A DNA stretch of 64,000 nucleotides from Peribacillus asahii (lineage in GTDB: Bacteria > Bacillota > Bacilli > Bacillales > DSM-1321). The stretch lies in contig NZ_CP026095.1 in assembly GCF_004006295.1 (NCBI RefSeq), positions 2,714,001 to 2,778,000 on the forward strand, read 5' to 3'. Below the pieces are notes generated by a model. That model did no database searches. It was given only the letters and a program-made list of their open reading frames with translations, and had not been told where the DNA came from. A program made the translations under genes and the position numbers. Shown here piece by piece: positions 17,283 to 26,592 of the stretch. Numbering within the stretch: position 1 is the stretch's first letter; every line of letters begins with the position of its first letter.

Positions 17283-18695
17283 TTATTTCACATTTGATTG
17301 GGCAGAACTAAAATGTTTCTCTAGTTTACCAACAATTTCATCATTGGCCGCCTCGACAACTTCCAGGTATTGTGGTTTATCAAACAGTTGACTAATTTGT
17401 TCAGGGAATGTCTGTGCAATATTACAAAGTTCAATGGATTCATTGAATTTTGCTGGATGCGCTGTTGCGAGTGTGACACATACTTCACTAGGATCATTAC
17501 AAGTTTCGTAAGCAGCAACTCCACAAGAAGTATGCGGATCAAGTAAATAATTGGTTTCAGCATAGTACTTACTGATAGTTTGCAGGCATTCTTTTCCCTC
17601 TACTCCATATGCCGCAAAATCTGCTTTTACCTGACGAAGCTGCTCCTCATTCACAACAATCTTTCCTTCTGATTTGAATTGATCCATTAAGGCAGTTACT
17701 GCGCCTGGATTTTCACCAAGCAGGTAGTACAGATAACGCTCAAAGTTGCTCGCTACTTGAATATCCATAGAAGGGCTATATGTACTACGGAATTCACCAG
17801 GCTGGTACACTCCATCCTTGATAAAACGTTCTAAAATATTATTCTCATTCGTTGCAACAATAAGCTTACCAACTGGAAGACCCATTCTCTTCGCCAAATA
17901 ACCGGCAAAAATGTCCCCAAAATTTCCTGTTGGCACACTGAAGTTGAGGCTCTCTATGTCTTTCTCTTTTGCGACTTGGAAGTACGCATAGAAATAATAA
18001 ACGGTTTGCGCTAAAATACGAGCAAAGTTAATGGAATTAATGGCACGCAGATGATATTTATTTTTGAATTCCAAATCTGCGAATAATTCCTTGATGATTC
18101 TTTGCCCATCATCAAACGTTCCTTTTATCGCTAAATTTAAAACACTTTCGTCGTGAACAGTCGTCATTTGCAGCTCTTGCACCTTACTTACTTTTCCATG
18201 GGGATGCAAAATACATATACGAATCCCTTCTTTTCCTCTTACACCCTCAATAGCTGATGCACCTGTATCCCCTGAAGTAGCACCAAGAATGTTGATGGTT
18301 ACACCCGTTTTCTTTGCTATATAAGAATACAAGTTTCCTAAAAATTGCAGAGCAACATCTTTAAAAGCAAAGGTTGGTCCATGGAACAGTTCTAGCACAT
18401 ACATGTTATCCTTTACCTTTTGAACAGGAGTTACGTCAAAATGGCGGAAAGTCCCATAGCTTTTCTCGATTAATTCCTTAAGTTCATTTTCTGGAATTTC
18501 TCCATCAACATAATAGGAAATGATCTCGTATGCTAATTCAGGATAAGTCATCCGGGACATTGCCTGCAGCTTTTCCACAGGAATTTGTGGAATTTTTTCT
18601 GGAACTAAAAGTCCTCCATCCGTTGCCAACCCCATTAAGACTGTATCAATAAAACCAATTTTACTTACATTACCACGTGTACTAATATATTTCAT
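17283..18695 (-). CDS. thrC: Threonine synthase (long form)
   Basis: 470 residues. PLP enzyme that turns O-phosphohomoserine into threonine and phosphate. The start is ATG 18695 because GGAGG lies 7 nt before it; a TTG farther up overlaps this ribosome site. The N-terminal signature MKYISTRGNVS and the PLP-lysine segment HGPTFAFKDVALQF are present, together with the ATSGDTGASAIEG loop and SVPTGNFGDIFAGY. The length and the N-terminal form are those of the E. coli/Pseudomonas-like long class, whereas B. subtilis uses a shorter one next to hom and thrB. It stands alone here, without hom/thrB and without a T-box that I can recognise, so it may be a second copy. Confidence 0.92.
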   Translation of the reverse strand: MKYISTRGNVSKIGFIDTVLMGLATDGGLLVPEKIPQIPVEKLQAMSRMTYPELAYEIISYYVDGEIPENELKELIEKSYGTFRHFDVTPVQKVKDNMYVLELFHGPTFAFKDVALQFLGNLYSYIAKKTGVTINILGATSGDTGASAIEGVRGKEGIRICILHPHGKVSKVQELQMTTVHDESVLNLAIKGTFDDGQRIIKELFADLEFKNKYHLRAINSINFARILAQTVYYFYAYFQVAKEKDIESLNFSVPTGNFGDIFAGYLAKRMGLPVGKLIVATNENNILERFIKDGVYQPGEFRSTYSPSMDIQVASNFERYLYYLLGENPGAVTALMDQFKSEGKIVVNEEQLRQVKADFAAYGVEGKECLQTISKYYAETNYLLDPHTSCGVAAYETCNDPSEVCVTLATAHPAKFNESIELCNIAQTFPEQISQLFDKPQYLEVVEAANDEIVGKLEKHFSSAQSNVK

Positions 18696-18793
18696 AATAT
18701 CCTCCAAGAAAAATATAATTTATTACTATCGTTACCTAGAATTCGCCGTGAGTCAATATATAATTGAAATATTAGCTGAAATATCAGACTTCT

Positions 18794-18886
18794 TTATTCT
18801 TCATATTGTTCTTTCAACAGTTCGATAATAACCCTATTACTTTCATTTTTTTCGTTTGAAACAAGAATGATTTCGTAACTAGTCAT
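18794..18886 (-). other. Doubtful 30-residue ORF
   Basis: ATG 18886 to a stop at 18794 gives MTSYEIILVSNEKNE followed by SNRVIIELLKEQYEE. Composition is protein-like but no ribosome site is present. It lies between thrC and a tnpB element, and could be a tail of a gene lost when the element arrived. Confidence 0.2.
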
Positions 18887-18971
18887 TTACATCGTTAGCT
18901 CGATGGGAATAGGTTAACAACAGCGATTTAGCAATATCAACACCTATGTTTTTATTTAATTCTCAAACACT

Positions 18972-19213
18972 CTTCTATGAACCTCCCCCTCCTATCGCGT
19001 TTGCGCTTGAGGAGGGGGTTTCTTGTTGTAAGGAATAACCTAGAAGAAACGAAGCAAATGCTTCTAGGTGCACACGACACCCTCCACCGTGGTCATCCTC
19101 TAACAAAGTGTATCGTTTGATAAACTTTAGTGGTGCTTGCGTTAGATGTTTCCCAACGCATAAGGGGCGGTTCTACCCATCTAACTACGTCCTTTTGGCG
19201 GAAAAGCTTCTTC
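18972..19213 (-). ncRNA. Putative omegaRNA and right end of the first tnpB element
   Basis: Downstream of tnpB on the same strand lies about 240 nt of non-coding DNA. It ends in a strong hairpin, AGGAGGGGG (19010-19018) with CCCCCTCCT (18985-18993), then GGTTCAT. In IS200/IS605 elements such a 3' region is transcribed as the guide (omega) RNA that loads onto TnpB, with the guide read from flanking host DNA just past the end. The end at about 18975 is inferred from the hairpin only. Confidence 0.55.
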
Positions 19214-20386
19214 TTACGCCAAAATAACAGGTCGTAGATATGTCGGATGATGAATCTGAAAATAATTCATTTCTCCATATAAAGTTTTTGTCAAAATATT
19301 TCTTGCACCATGAAGGTCACGATGTTCTTGATAACCGCATGTACATGTATAGTTTCTGGTGTTTGATTTTTTACGGTTTCCACAAACAGGACATGTTTGT
19401 GACGTGTACCTTTCGTTCACTTTTTCAATGGCTATTCCTTTTGCTTTTAGTTTATATTCTAAAAGAGAATACAGTTTTCCAAATGACCAATTCGATACCT
19501 TTTGATTGGTCTTTTTCTTTCTTTTCTTTCTATTATTCCGTTGGACACCTTCTACATCTCCCAGTACTACATGACTGACATCATGCTCTAAACACCAATC
19601 TACAAATTGTTTGGTCGTTTTATGTAAGGCATCTTGAAGTTGAGCTTCGCTTTTGGAAAGAGCAAATTTCTTTGCGCGGTTGTACTTTCTCCATTGCCTT
19701 GAGCCCTTTTTACAACGACTCATCCGTTCTTGAAGTTCTTTTACTTTTTTATTTCGTAAACGATGAACACTTCTCATATACCTACCCGTAATCACTATAC
19801 CATCCCCGTTTTCTGTCACACCGACAATCGTATGAATTTCACCAGGGTCGATACTTGCGGTCACTCCTTGTTTTTGGCTCTCTTCTTTCATTCCATCGTC
19901 ATAAGATAAACAAACGAACCATTTGCGGTCAAATACTACTTCTAATTCTTTTACTTTTCCAACAGGGACTTTAGGGAGTCTAAGCGTCAGTTTGGGTTGT
20001 CGTTTTCCGTTCCAATCTCCCATTGAAAGAATGAGTTTCTTTCCCTCTATTTTGAACGCTTGATCCACCCATTTTGGATGGAACACAAATTTATGTCTCC
20101 AAGGATACCGAGTAGGATAGCCTTTTTTACGTGCCTCTTTTGCGGCGTCTCTAGCTTGGAGAAACTTATGTGCGATTGCTTGGACCGTTTGACTATGCAG
20201 AGGATATAAACCTTTCAATTCTTTTTGAAGGTCACTTTTGGTGATCCATCCTCCACCTAAACGATAGTAATAACGGGCCAATTGGACGCAATCATTCCAA
20301 ATCGTCCCCCCTAAACGTCGAATATCAAAAAGGCTTTGGATAGTAGTTGAACTTGCTCGCAAAGGGATCTTCATGGTTCGATACAT
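19214..20386 (-). mobile_element. tnpB: IS200/IS605-type TnpB RNA-guided nuclease (tnpA absent)
   Basis: 390 residues, apparently intact. TnpB is an RNA-guided DNA endonuclease, ancestor of Cas12, that helps IS605 elements persist. The split RuvC centre is complete: Asp in SIDPGEIHTIVG, Glu in VVLGDVEGVQRNN and Asp in CGYQEHRDLHGARN. The zinc ribbon has CPVC and CTCG pairs. A lysine/arginine-rich patch (NNRKKRKKKTNQK) precedes it. No tnpA transposase is adjacent, so this is an IS1341-type single-gene element that would need TnpA supplied elsewhere to move. The start has TTTGGAGGTG before it. The 58-kb truncated copy is of the same subfamily. Confidence 0.9.
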
Positions 20387-20591
20387 GTTTTTTCACCTCC
20401 AAATCCATCTATATGTATATTTTACCAACCGAACACTAGTTTGTCTTTTGTTTTATTCTATTATTTTCTTTTTGTCATTTTTTGTTTTTACTTTATTTCA
20501 AAACATAAAAAACAGCCATTCATCTCCCACCTAAAACCCTATCGAATTTTTGAGGAAGGAGACTTCTGGCTAAGTTCGTTAAAGAAAAAAA

Positions 20592-20620
20592 CACTCGCAT
20601 TCATCATGCAAGTGCAAACC
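20592..20620 (-). terminator. Terminator of the CoA-transferase operon
   Basis: CACTCGCAT (20592-20600) pairs with ATGCAAGTG (20606-20614) with one mismatch, followed on the minus strand by seven T residues. It lies 34 bp beyond the last, broken gene of the operon. Confidence 0.7.
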
Positions 20621-20647
20621 AAAAATTATTACTCTTAATTTCTTTTT

Positions 20648-20882
20648 CTACTGCAAAGATTTTCCCAAAATTTCTACAATATCCATTGTTTTGACCTGGT
20701 CTTCTGCTTCCTTTACCTTGGTCCCATCGCTCAGCGTGGTCAAGCAGTAGGGACAATTACTTCCGAGCATTGTTGGACTAAGCCCAAGTGCTTGTTCGAC
20801 ACGTTCAACGTTTATCCGTTTTCCCTGTGTTGCCTCTATCCACATCCTGTCGCCGCTTGCCCCGCAGCACATAGCATTTTCT
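20648..20882 (-). pseudogene. C-terminal stub of an Fe-S (CCG-domain) oxidoreductase
   Basis: About 78 residues survive, directly after the CoA-transferase B stop codon. They read NAMCCGASGDRMWIEATQGK, INVERVEQALGL and SNCPYCLTTLSDGTK, which is the last cysteine-rich CCG domain of GlpC/HdrB-like iron-sulfur proteins. The N-terminal ferredoxin part and first CCG domain are missing. The frame runs open back into the CoA-transferase gene but there is no native start. A deletion that fused the two genes is the simplest explanation. In other bacteria such proteins receive electrons from acyl-CoA dehydrogenases via ETF, which fits the operon. Confidence 0.75.
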
Positions 20883-21713
20883 TTATTTCTTCGGAAGAAA
20901 GATTCCTTCAGGGTCGACGACTCCATAAAGAATATCCAATTCTTCATGTGTTGGAGGCAATGTTTCACCGCGACAGCGTGAGAAATCAAGAGTAAAACCA
21001 GTGTTTTCCTGGAGAATCTCTTCAGTAATTCCCGGGTGCAAAGTGTCTACATACATCTTCCCAGTTTCCTCATCAAAGCGGTACACTGCCATGTTCGAAA
21101 TTACAGCGGATGGACCGCCTAGAAATTTTTTTCCGTAGGCCTGACGGCGGTGCATCCACTCACCGGAAGGCCATTGGCGGACACGCCAGCCCGGAGAGGT
21201 GAGATAGTCAACTTCTTCTTTAAAACGGCGTTTTTCCTGAACCATGATAAAAACGGTACGTTTTGCCAGCGAATTAATATCATTATTTCCTCCGCTGCCC
21301 GGGAAGCGCATGTCGGGATTTAAGTAATCACCGACAACGGTCGTATTCACATTTCCATACTGATCAATTTCTGCTCCGCCCAAAAAAGCGAGATCCACTC
21401 TCCCTCTTTGCAACTGGTCAAAAACATCCAGTAAACCGGAGGCAATCGAACAACCTTCCACGCAGCGGGGGTCCCCAACAGACGAAGGCAGAGAAGTACT
21501 TCTGGATCCAATCGTCCCCGCTTCGTAAATAACCTTACAGTCAGGTGCGGTGGTTTGAGCAGCCAGCATGACCGCCAGCACCGGAAGCCCGGTACCGGCA
21601 AAAACAACTTCATCGTTATTTACTTCCCTGGCTGCAGCTACGGCAAGCAAATCGGCAGCAGTATACTCACCAGGGGCTGCATACATTTTATTCTGTACTA
21701 GTACCTTTTCCAT
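20883..21713 (-). CDS. CoA-transferase subunit B (glutaconate/IpdB type)
   Basis: 276 residues. Beta-like subunit of a family I CoA-transferase, sharing the operon with subunit A through a TAATG stop-start overlap. The N-terminal EYTAADLLAVAAAREVNNDEV and the central AFLGGAEIDQYGNVNTTVVG are typical of GctB/IpdB proteins, where the catalytic Glu of classic enzymes may be changed. GGSGGNNDIN near residue 130 is a substrate loop. The last residues are followed with almost no gap by the Fe-S protein stub. The acid transferred is unknown; ring-degradation intermediates and medium-chain acids are possible. Confidence 0.85.
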   Translation of the reverse strand: MEKVLVQNKMYAAPGEYTAADLLAVAAAREVNNDEVVFAGTGLPVLAVMLAAQTTAPDCKVIYEAGTIGSRSTSLPSSVGDPRCVEGCSIASGLLDVFDQLQRGRVDLAFLGGAEIDQYGNVNTTVVGDYLNPDMRFPGSGGNNDINSLAKRTVFIMVQEKRRFKEEVDYLTSPGWRVRQWPSGEWMHRRQAYGKKFLGGPSAVISNMAVYRFDEETGKMYVDTLHPGITEEILQENTGFTLDFSRCRGETLPPTHEELDILYGVVDPEGIFLPKK

Positions 21714-22687
21714 TAATTACTCCCCCTTTTTGCACGAGTGCTATATTTGTAAAAACTGTTCGTCCTCAGGTTCATCAGGCGGGAAACATTCAGTTTATCC
21801 AGATATTCCTCATGGCTTCCGACCCCGTAAACCCATTCGTCAAGCCAGTCTTGCGTTCCGGACTCTGTTTTGGAGGCGGTTGCAAAATCATTGATAAACG
21901 CACCGTCCACATCATAGCAGCCGTACATACCGGTTGGGTGCGCCCCCCATGGAACTTCAACAATCGCATCAACCATGTAACTTGGGAGGAGATTGCGATC
22001 AGGATCCTCTCTTAGATAGGACTCCGGAACAATTTCCTCGGCAATGACAATGACTTTATCCGCTGCTTTAGCGGCCTGTTCATCGGAGAAGGTTTGTCCC
22101 ATCACACGTACCGTACCCTCTTCCCCCACCTGCTGGGCATGAATGATACATACATCCGGCCTTGCCGCCGGTACAAGAATAATTTCGCCTTCATCGTAGA
22201 ACGGATCGGGTGCATACCCAAACTTTTGAAAAGGAATGTGCGGGTTCTTTCCGTCCCTTAAGCCTGCTTTGCCGAGCATATCATATTCCGGATTCAAAAT
22301 GTCCGTACCCCTTGAGGCCCATGTTGGGAGGTATGGAACTCCAGCTGCTCCTGCCTGCATTCGGTACAGAATATGCTGGTGGCTGTAATCTTCAACGATT
22401 ATTTCGCCTGATTTCATTTTTCGGTCCATACAATAAGGCACTTTCCCGTAAAGTTCATGGCCGTTCCAGCAAGATTCCCAAATGGAGACAGCACCCGCCC
22501 CAATCAGCATTTCGGTATGCGTTCCCGAATTAACCTCGATTAAATGAAGATTTCTTTTCCCCTGGCGCAGCATTTCATAGATTGCGGCCATTGGACGCCG
22601 CCAAATGGTAAATCCGCTAAAGGTAATCATGCTGCCATCTTGGATCATTTGCACAGCTTCTTTTAAAGAACATCTCTTGTCCTGCAT
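21713..22687 (-). CDS. CoA-transferase subunit A (glutaconate/IpdA type)
   Basis: 324 residues. Typical start for the alpha subunit: EAVQMIQDGSMITFSGFTIWRRPMA, with the SGF loop of the CoA-transferase fold, then HLIEVNSGTHTEMLIGAG. Later PAARPDVCIIHAQQVGEEG and DKVIVIAEEIVPE match GctA/IpdA. It works as a heteromer with the next gene. The gene has a GGGGGAGAAAG site. The nucleotide composition (much GC in third positions) differs from the genes around the operon. Confidence 0.85.
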   Translation of the reverse strand: MQDKRCSLKEAVQMIQDGSMITFSGFTIWRRPMAAIYEMLRQGKRNLHLIEVNSGTHTEMLIGAGAVSIWESCWNGHELYGKVPYCMDRKMKSGEIIVEDYSHQHILYRMQAGAAGVPYLPTWASRGTDILNPEYDMLGKAGLRDGKNPHIPFQKFGYAPDPFYDEGEIILVPAARPDVCIIHAQQVGEEGTVRVMGQTFSDEQAAKAADKVIVIAEEIVPESYLREDPDRNLLPSYMVDAIVEVPWGAHPTGMYGCYDVDGAFINDFATASKTESGTQDWLDEWVYGVGSHEEYLDKLNVSRLMNLRTNSFYKYSTRAKRGSN

Positions 22688-22729
22688 ACTTCTTTCTCCC
22701 CCTATCTTATCTATTGTCGTCTGTAAAAA

Positions 22730-23926
22730 TTACACTGAGACCGTTTGACCTGCGTTTTTTGATTGAGTGTTTTGTGCCTTTGGTTGATCTCCCAACAAAT
22801 ATTTTGAAATTACCAATCTCTGAATCTCATTGGTACCTTCATAAATTTGGGTAACTTTTGCGTCTCTGAATAATCTTTCCACCGGATAATCCTTCGTATA
22901 GCCATAACCACCATAAATTTGGATCGCTTCCATCGCATTCTTCATCGCTGTATCGGTTGCATAGCGTTTTGCCATCGAAGCTTCTTTCCCACATTTGATG
23001 CCCTGGCTGCGAAGCTTGGCTGCACGGTAAACAAACAGTTTGGCTGCTTCCACTTCTGTAGCCATATCGGCGATTTTGAAGGCAACTCCCTGGTTTGCTG
23101 CGAGTGGCTTGCCAAACTGAATCCGTTCCTTTGCATACTGGATCGAATATTCCAAAGCGGCTTCGGCAATACCCAGACCCTGGGCTGCAATACCAATCCG
23201 ACCTACATCAAGGTTGGCCATGGCAATTTTGAATCCTTCTCCCTCTTGGCCCAGCAGATTTTCTGCAGGAACTTCGGCATTTTCAAAAATTAATTCGGTT
23301 GTATTGGAACCATGGAGCCCCATTTTCCGCTCTTTTTTGCCAACAGTGAAGCCTGGGGTATTTTTCTCGACGATAAATGCGGAAATGCCTCTTGTACCTG
23401 CAGTTGGATCCGTTACGGCAAACGTAACATAAGTATCGGCAGCACCGCCGTTTGTAATAAAAATCTTGGAGCCGTTCAAAATGTATTTATCGCCTTTTTT
23501 CACCGCGGAAGTACGAATTCTCCCTGCATCGGATCCCGCATTTGGCTCCGTTAGTGCAAAGGCGCCAATGTACTCACCGGATGCCAACTTCGGAATATAT
23601 TTTTGCTTTTGTTCTTCCGTTCCGAAATACAGAATCGGATTGGTTCCCACAGATGTATGAACGGATAAAATGACTCCCAGGGTAGCACTTACTTTGGCAA
23701 TCTCATTAATAGTCAATATGTAGGAAGTGAAATCTGCCCCTGCTCCTCCATATTCCTGTGGAATCGGAATCCCCATCAGGCCGTATTCGCCCATTTTGCG
23801 GATAATGTGCAATGGATATTCGTCCGTTTCTTCCATCGTTTCAACAAAAGGAGCAATTTCATTTTGAGCAAAGTTGCGCACCATTTTTTGCATCATTTCT
23901 TGTTCTTCAGTAAATTCCAAACACAT
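22730..23926 (-). CDS. Acyl-CoA dehydrogenase, short/branched-chain type
   Basis: 398 residues. FAD flavoenzyme that oxidises an acyl-CoA to the trans-2-enoyl-CoA and passes electrons to ETF. Signatures are ALTEPNAGSDAGRIRT (FAD and substrate site), the GYGYTKDYPVERLFRDA segment and the catalytic Glu in IYEGTNEIQRLVISKYL at about 366. The full length and the three-domain order (helical, beta, helical) are normal. It follows the thiolase in the operon and precedes the CoA-transferase pair. Mid-chain or branched-chain substrates cannot be told apart by eye. ETF genes are not in this window. Confidence 0.93.
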   Translation of the reverse strand: MCLEFTEEQEMMQKMVRNFAQNEIAPFVETMEETDEYPLHIIRKMGEYGLMGIPIPQEYGGAGADFTSYILTINEIAKVSATLGVILSVHTSVGTNPILYFGTEEQKQKYIPKLASGEYIGAFALTEPNAGSDAGRIRTSAVKKGDKYILNGSKIFITNGGAADTYVTFAVTDPTAGTRGISAFIVEKNTPGFTVGKKERKMGLHGSNTTELIFENAEVPAENLLGQEGEGFKIAMANLDVGRIGIAAQGLGIAEAALEYSIQYAKERIQFGKPLAANQGVAFKIADMATEVEAAKLFVYRAAKLRSQGIKCGKEASMAKRYATDTAMKNAMEAIQIYGGYGYTKDYPVERLFRDAKVTQIYEGTNEIQRLVISKYLLGDQPKAQNTQSKNAGQTVSV

Positions 23927-24061
23927 ACTTTTTCCTCCTCTGTATTTTTCTTGTTTCTTTTATTAGTTATATTGATAAAACCCGCTTCCCATTTGACCTG
24001 CGCCAATAACCATAAACGTTTTAATTTCTATACTTCCTTTGCCCCTCTATTTCAAATTTCT

Positions 24062-25240
24062 TTATCGTACTTCAATGAGGATAGCGTCGCCCTGTGCAGC
24101 TCCGGAGCAGATTGCTGCAATACCGAGACCGCCGCCGCGCCGGCGCAGTTCATAAATCAGCGTCATTATAATCCGCGCTCCACTTGCACCAATCGGATGT
24201 CCGAAGGCAACCGCTCCACCGTTTACGTTTACCTTTTCCAGATTGTATCCGGCAATTTTCTCACTTGTGAGAGTTACAGCTGCAAATGCTTCATTTACCT
24301 CAAACAAATCAATTTGATCTATAGTATATCCTGTTTTTTCCAGCAACTTATTTATTGCAAGGCCAGGAGTTGTAGCGATGTAAGGAGCTTCCTGTCCCAC
24401 CGCGGCGTGTCCCAGGATGACGGCTAGCGGCGTTTTGCCCAGCTCGGCTGCTTTCTCCTCCGACATCAAAACCATGGCACCGGCACCGTCATTTATACCA
24501 GGTGCATTCCCTGCTGTAATGGATCCGTCTTTGGTGAAAACCGGAGGCAATTTTTTCAGTTGTTCGAATGTTGTCTCACGCGGTGCTTCATCTTTATTTA
24601 TCAAAATTGGTTCGCCCTTGCGCTGCGGCACAGCTACAGGCACGATCTCTTCGTTAAATTTGCCTGCCTCAATTGCTTCAATCGCACGCTGCTGGCTACG
24701 CAATGCCCAGTTATCCTGCACTTCACGTGAAATCTCATATTCAGCAGCAACATTACTTCCATGAACGGCCATATGCTGTCCATCGTAAGCATCGGTGAGT
24801 CCATCATTCAGCATCAAATCGACTACCTTGCCGTCCCCCATACGCATACCCCAACGTGCATCTTTCAATATGTAAGGTGCATTGCTCATGCTCTCCATTC
24901 CGCCTGCCACAATGACATCAGCGTCACCGGCACGAAGGATTTGGTCTGCTAATGTTACGCTGCGAAGGCCAGAAGCACACACTTTATTAATTGTTTCCGT
25001 TTGAACTTCCCAAGGTAATCCCGCAATCCTTGCTGCCTGCCTTGAGGGTATTTGCTTCGCGCCGCCCTGAAGAACCATCCCCATGATTACTTCATCCACC
25101 TGATCTCCTTCAACTCCAGCACGGATCAACGCTTCTTTTATTGCAACCCCGCCAAGGTCAACAGCTTGTAAATCCTTTAAAGCTCCTCCAAATTTTCCAA
25201 AAGGAGTTCTGGCCGCACTAACAATTACTGTTTTTCCCAT
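24062..25240 (-). CDS. Acetyl-CoA C-acetyltransferase (thiolase)
   Basis: 392 residues from ATG 25240 ([19 protein letters not shown]); a longer frame to 25285 has no ribosome site. Thiolase: the acyl-accepting Cys lies in [17 protein letters not shown], the general-base region is [19 protein letters not shown], and the second active-site Cys in [11 protein letters not shown]. This is the degradative/biosynthetic acetyl-CoA acetyltransferase class that cleaves 3-ketoacyl-CoA. First gene of the operon, with three palindromic operator-like boxes upstream (25288-25322). No enoyl-CoA hydratase or 3-hydroxyacyl-CoA dehydrogenase is in the operon, so it must borrow these from elsewhere. Confidence 0.93.
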   Translation of the reverse strand: MGKTVIVSAARTPFGKFGGALKDLQAVDLGGVAIKEALIRAGVEGDQVDEVIMGMVLQGGAKQIPSRQAARIAGLPWEVQTETINKVCASGLRSVTLADQILRAGDADVIVAGGMESMSNAPYILKDARWGMRMGDGKVVDLMLNDGLTDAYDGQHMAVHGSNVAAEYEISREVQDNWALRSQQRAIEAIEAGKFNEEIVPVAVPQRKGEPILINKDEAPRETTFEQLKKLPPVFTKDGSITAGNAPGINDGAGAMVLMSEEKAAELGKTPLAVILGHAAVGQEAPYIATTPGLAINKLLEKTGYTIDQIDLFEVNEAFAAVTLTSEKIAGYNLEKVNVNGGAVAFGHPIGASGARIIMTLIYELRRRGGGLGIAAICSGAAQGDAILIEVR

Positions 25241-25287
25241 TTCCCCACTTCCCCCTAAGACCGATTTTGAAAAACTAAATAGCAAAG

Positions 25288-25322
25288 ACTATAGTCTCGG
25301 ACTACAGTCCCGGACCGTAGTC
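25288..25322. promoter_or_regulatory. Triple palindromic operator for the TetR regulator
   Basis: Three 10-bp palindrome-like boxes stand in a row: GACTATAGTC (25288), GACTACAGTC (25300) and GACCGTAGTC (25313), 12 and 13 bp apart, about one helical turn. They lie 48 bp upstream of the thiolase ATG, between that gene and the divergent tetR gene. The regular phasing and shared GAC...GTC ends suggest cooperative binding of the TetR dimer. Binding by this regulator is inferred from position. Confidence 0.7.
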
Positions 25323-25575
25323 TGTATTTGAATTTTATTTTAAATGTTTTAAATTGTCAATATTTTTAAAAAATTACTTAATTACAAAAAATACGTAATT
25401 TTTTCACCCATCCTTAAAGACCTATGAAGATATGCCACTAACAATTTGGCCAACTTCAAAGAGCCCTTAAGCTCTAAAATTTTCTTTCTTAATTCCATAA
25501 ATTAATTTGTTTATGCTAAAATTATGAATTATACGACAACACACACATTCTTTGTTTGATTAAGGAGATTCATAG

Positions 25576-26169
25576 ATGTCAGATTTAACCCCCAGACAAA
25601 TAAAAGCCAGGAAAACAAGAAAAAAGATTCTAGAAACGGCTTTAGAGCTTTTTAGCAAAAAATCCTTCGATGATACAACCGTTGATGAAATAGTTAAACT
25701 GAGCGGTACATCAAAAGGGGCATTTTACACACACTTTAAATCTAAATACGAAATTTTCTTTGAAAAATTTAAAGAGATTGACGAGGTTTATTGGGAGTTT
25801 ACTCAGTCTTTGCCTGAAGAAACAGATGCCAGCGAAAAATTGCGGCAGCTTTCTGAATTGCAAATGGTTTATCTCAGAGATTATTGGGGAAAGGATCTGT
25901 TTCGAACCCTGTATACGAACGCTTCCCCAAATAACAATTACTTTTTGAATAAAAACAGAGCTATCTTTAAAATAGTCCATCAGTTTGTAAGCGAAGGTCA
26001 AAAAAAAGGAGAATTCAAAAAAGATCTTTCCCCCGAAGAAATCACCATAATCATTACACGATGCATGCGCGGAACACTTTTCGATTGGTGTATCGGCGAT
26101 GATAATTTTGACCTTTTACTAGAAACTCAAAAGATTATACACACGTTATTGGATGGTATAAAAGCATAA
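25576..26169 (+). CDS. TetR/AcrR-family transcriptional regulator
   Basis: 197 residues. The N-terminal helix-turn-helix is complete: KKILETALELFSKKSFDDTT, VDEIVKLSGTSKGAFYTHFK, with a strong match to the TetR signature. The C-terminal ligand domain is not recognisable as a specific subfamily, though regulators of fatty-acid and acyl-CoA genes (FadR-type) belong here. It is divergent from the thiolase operon, with AAGGAG upstream, and is the obvious candidate for its control by acyl-CoA derepression. Confidence 0.9.
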   Translation: MSDLTPRQIKARKTRKKILETALELFSKKSFDDTTVDEIVKLSGTSKGAFYTHFKSKYEIFFEKFKEIDEVYWEFTQSLPEETDASEKLRQLSELQMVYLRDYWGKDLFRTLYTNASPNNNYFLNKNRAIFKIVHQFVSEGQKKGEFKKDLSPEEITIIITRCMRGTLFDWCIGDDNFDLLLETQKIIHTLLDGIKA

Positions 26170-26205
26170 TTTAATAAAAAAACAGCACCATTCCGAAATA
26201 CAATG

Positions 26206-26247
26206 TACCCTATAGAGTAGACACTTAAAAAAGTCTACCTACAGGGT
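26206..26247. repeat. Inverted repeat resembling two fused IS ends
   Basis: TACCCTATAGAGTAGAC at 26206-26222 and GTCTACCTACAGGGT at 26233-26247 form an imperfect inverted repeat (GTAGAC core exact) around TTAAAAAA. Such TACCC...GTAGAC ends recall those of some IS3-like elements in Bacillaceae. No transposase remains. Confidence 0.35.
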
Positions 26248-26269
26248 CACAGCCATCAATTTTAGAAAA

Positions 26270-26306
26270 ACGAGTTCGATGCCAAAGTCATCGAACTTGT
26301 TTTTTT
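26270..26306 (+). terminator. Terminator of the tetR gene
   Basis: ACGAGTTCGATG (26270-26281) pairs with CATCGAACTTGT (26289-26300), one G-T pair, and is followed by a run of T. Confidence 0.85.
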
Positions 26307-26592
26307 ATAAAAGGAACTAGGATAAATATGTTTTGGACATACTCAAATAAAACTTTCTTCATTCTGTATTTTTATATATCTTGGTGAAGTCCCATCGTAT
26401 ATTCTTAAGTGATGCGAAGAATATCGAATGGTGTACGCTTATTATACCTTCGTGCTTTTCGCCCATTTTGAACAAGTTCCTAGAAAATCCTGGTTAGCAC
26501 TGATACAGGAGAATGAAAAAAACACTTTACTCTAAGAAATTAGAATAAAGTGTTTTCAACAGGTTTAAATACACAATCAATGTGCATTCTTG
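26307..26592. other. 286-bp gap; terminator for the small gene on its right
   Basis: The main feature is a long hairpin at 26519-26556 (stem AAAACACTTTA with TAAAGTGTTTT, plus TCTAA/TTAGA) whose minus side runs into seven T residues; it should terminate the 58-residue gene. No coding sequence is recognised in the rest. Confidence 0.6.

Noticed and set aside
18696..18760. T-box leader for threonine synthase
   Set aside because: No TGGNACCGCG-like T-box sequence or terminator/antiterminator pair is seen.
18895..18965. Minus-strand IGVDIAKSLLLTYSHRAND as an IS110 transposase head
   Set aside because: Only the short GVDIAK motif fits; no other transposase part follows, so chance is as likely.
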